Of a stretch of 6,282 nt of DNA, positions 6,188 to 6,282 are shown in pieces. The stretch covers positions 1 to 6,282 of the forward strand of contig JAUWSR010000230.1 in the NCBI GenBank assembly GCA_030609975.1, written 5' to 3'. The translations under genes and the position numbers were made by a program. Every line of letters begins with the position of its first letter. The first letter of the stretch is position 1. Origin of the DNA: Acidobacteriota bacterium (GTDB taxonomy: Bacteria; Acidobacteriota; Aminicenantia; Aminicenantales; Aminicenantaceae). The notes beneath the pieces were generated by a model. That model had not been told where the DNA came from. It did no database searches and saw only the letters and a program-made list of their open reading frames with translations.

Positions 6188-6215
6188 TGGACCCACCGTA
6201 ACGAAGGAGGGCATC

Positions 6216-6282
6216 ATGGTTGATACCATAGCTCAATTGTTTCTAAATACCGTAAAATCCTACCCTAAGGATGATCTTTTTC
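6216..6282 (+). CDS. Probable AMP-forming acyl-CoA synthetase (N-terminal fragment)
   Basis: Only the first 22 codons are visible, running off the right edge. The ATG is preceded by a consensus Shine-Dalgarno, AAGGAGG (6204-6210), at a 5-nt spacing, and by a strong promoter, so the start is well supported. The peptide MVDTIAQLFLNTVKSYPKDD resembles the N-terminus of long-chain fatty acid-CoA ligases of the AMP-binding (ANL) family, which usually begin with a short helix of the pattern T-LF-V-YP. Those enzymes activate fatty acids with ATP and CoA for degradation or lipid synthesis. None of the catalytic motifs (P-loop-like YTSGTTG, TGD) lies in the window, so the assignment rests on the N-terminal pattern alone. 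It has its own promoter and is probably a separate transcription unit from gyrBA. Confidence 0.45.
   Translation, partial: MVDTIAQLFLNTVKSYPKDDLF

Larger units (their letters stand above)
6008..6215. other. Dyad-rich intergenic region after gyrA
   Basis: This 208-bp stretch separates gyrA from the next gene. I found no strong GC-rich hairpin with a U-tract, so gyrA termination is unclear. The region holds, in order, GCCTC/GAGGC (6023-6027 and 6048-6052), a small CTTC/GAAG hairpin (6064-6075), an 8-bp inverted repeat with a nested stem, a 12-bp palindrome, and the promoter of the following gene. A 32-codon ORF crosses it. Confidence 0.6.

Noticed and set aside
1..6282. Mobile elements, CRISPR arrays, tRNA or rRNA genes, or a novel defence-type system
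   Set aside because: No terminal inverted repeats with a transposase, no regular spacer-repeat array, no RNA gene signatures, and all long frames are accounted for by housekeeping genes.

Overview
The window holds the DNA gyrase genes of a Gram-negative bacterium: a gyrB-gyrA operon flanked by two partial genes. Gene order from the left is a minus-strand TGS-type GTPase (running off the left edge), a 253-bp divergent intergenic region, gyrB, a 13-nt gap, gyrA, a 208-bp intergenic region, and the first 22 codons of a probable acyl-CoA synthetase. GyrB carries the long C-terminal insertion of proteobacterial GyrB. GyrA lacks the extra segment and acidic tail of E. coli GyrA and looks more like the Gram-positive length class. 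With moderate GC content and a fatty-acid activation gene next door, this loosely suggests a Desulfobacterota/deltaproteobacteria-like lineage or a related environmental phylum. That placement is inference only.

Left part (1-902, minus): a small G-protein of the Obg/DRG superfamily with a basic helical N-terminus, a G domain and the start of a C-terminal TGS domain. Its G3 motif reads DTPP rather than DxxG. A consensus-like sigma70 promoter sits so close to the start codon that the mRNA would be nearly leaderless.

Middle (903-6007): a second consensus-like promoter (TTTACA, 18-bp spacer, TATAAT) reads rightward into gyrB. The roughly 72-nt leader lacks a Shine-Dalgarno before gyrB, carries a 19-codon upstream ORF ending 5 nt before the gyrB start, and contains a three-fold 10-nt CCTC-type repeat. 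GyrB (794 aa) and GyrA (817 aa) are full-length, with their catalytic residues in place. Together they form the A2B2 gyrase that introduces negative supercoils using ATP. The GyrA box has one departure from consensus (QIRGGKG).

Right part (6008-6282): the region after gyrA has no strong intrinsic terminator but is dense in dyad symmetry: an 8-bp inverted repeat with a nested hairpin, a perfect 12-bp palindrome, and a 6-bp-arm dyad over the -35 box of a strong promoter. That promoter and a consensus ribosome binding site lead into the partial acyl-CoA synthetase-like gene.

This is mostly a housekeeping region. I see no mobile element, CRISPR array, tRNA, rRNA or novel multi-gene system. The observations worth a second look are the gyrB leader, the dyads after gyrA, and a few residue-level departures in otherwise conserved proteins.
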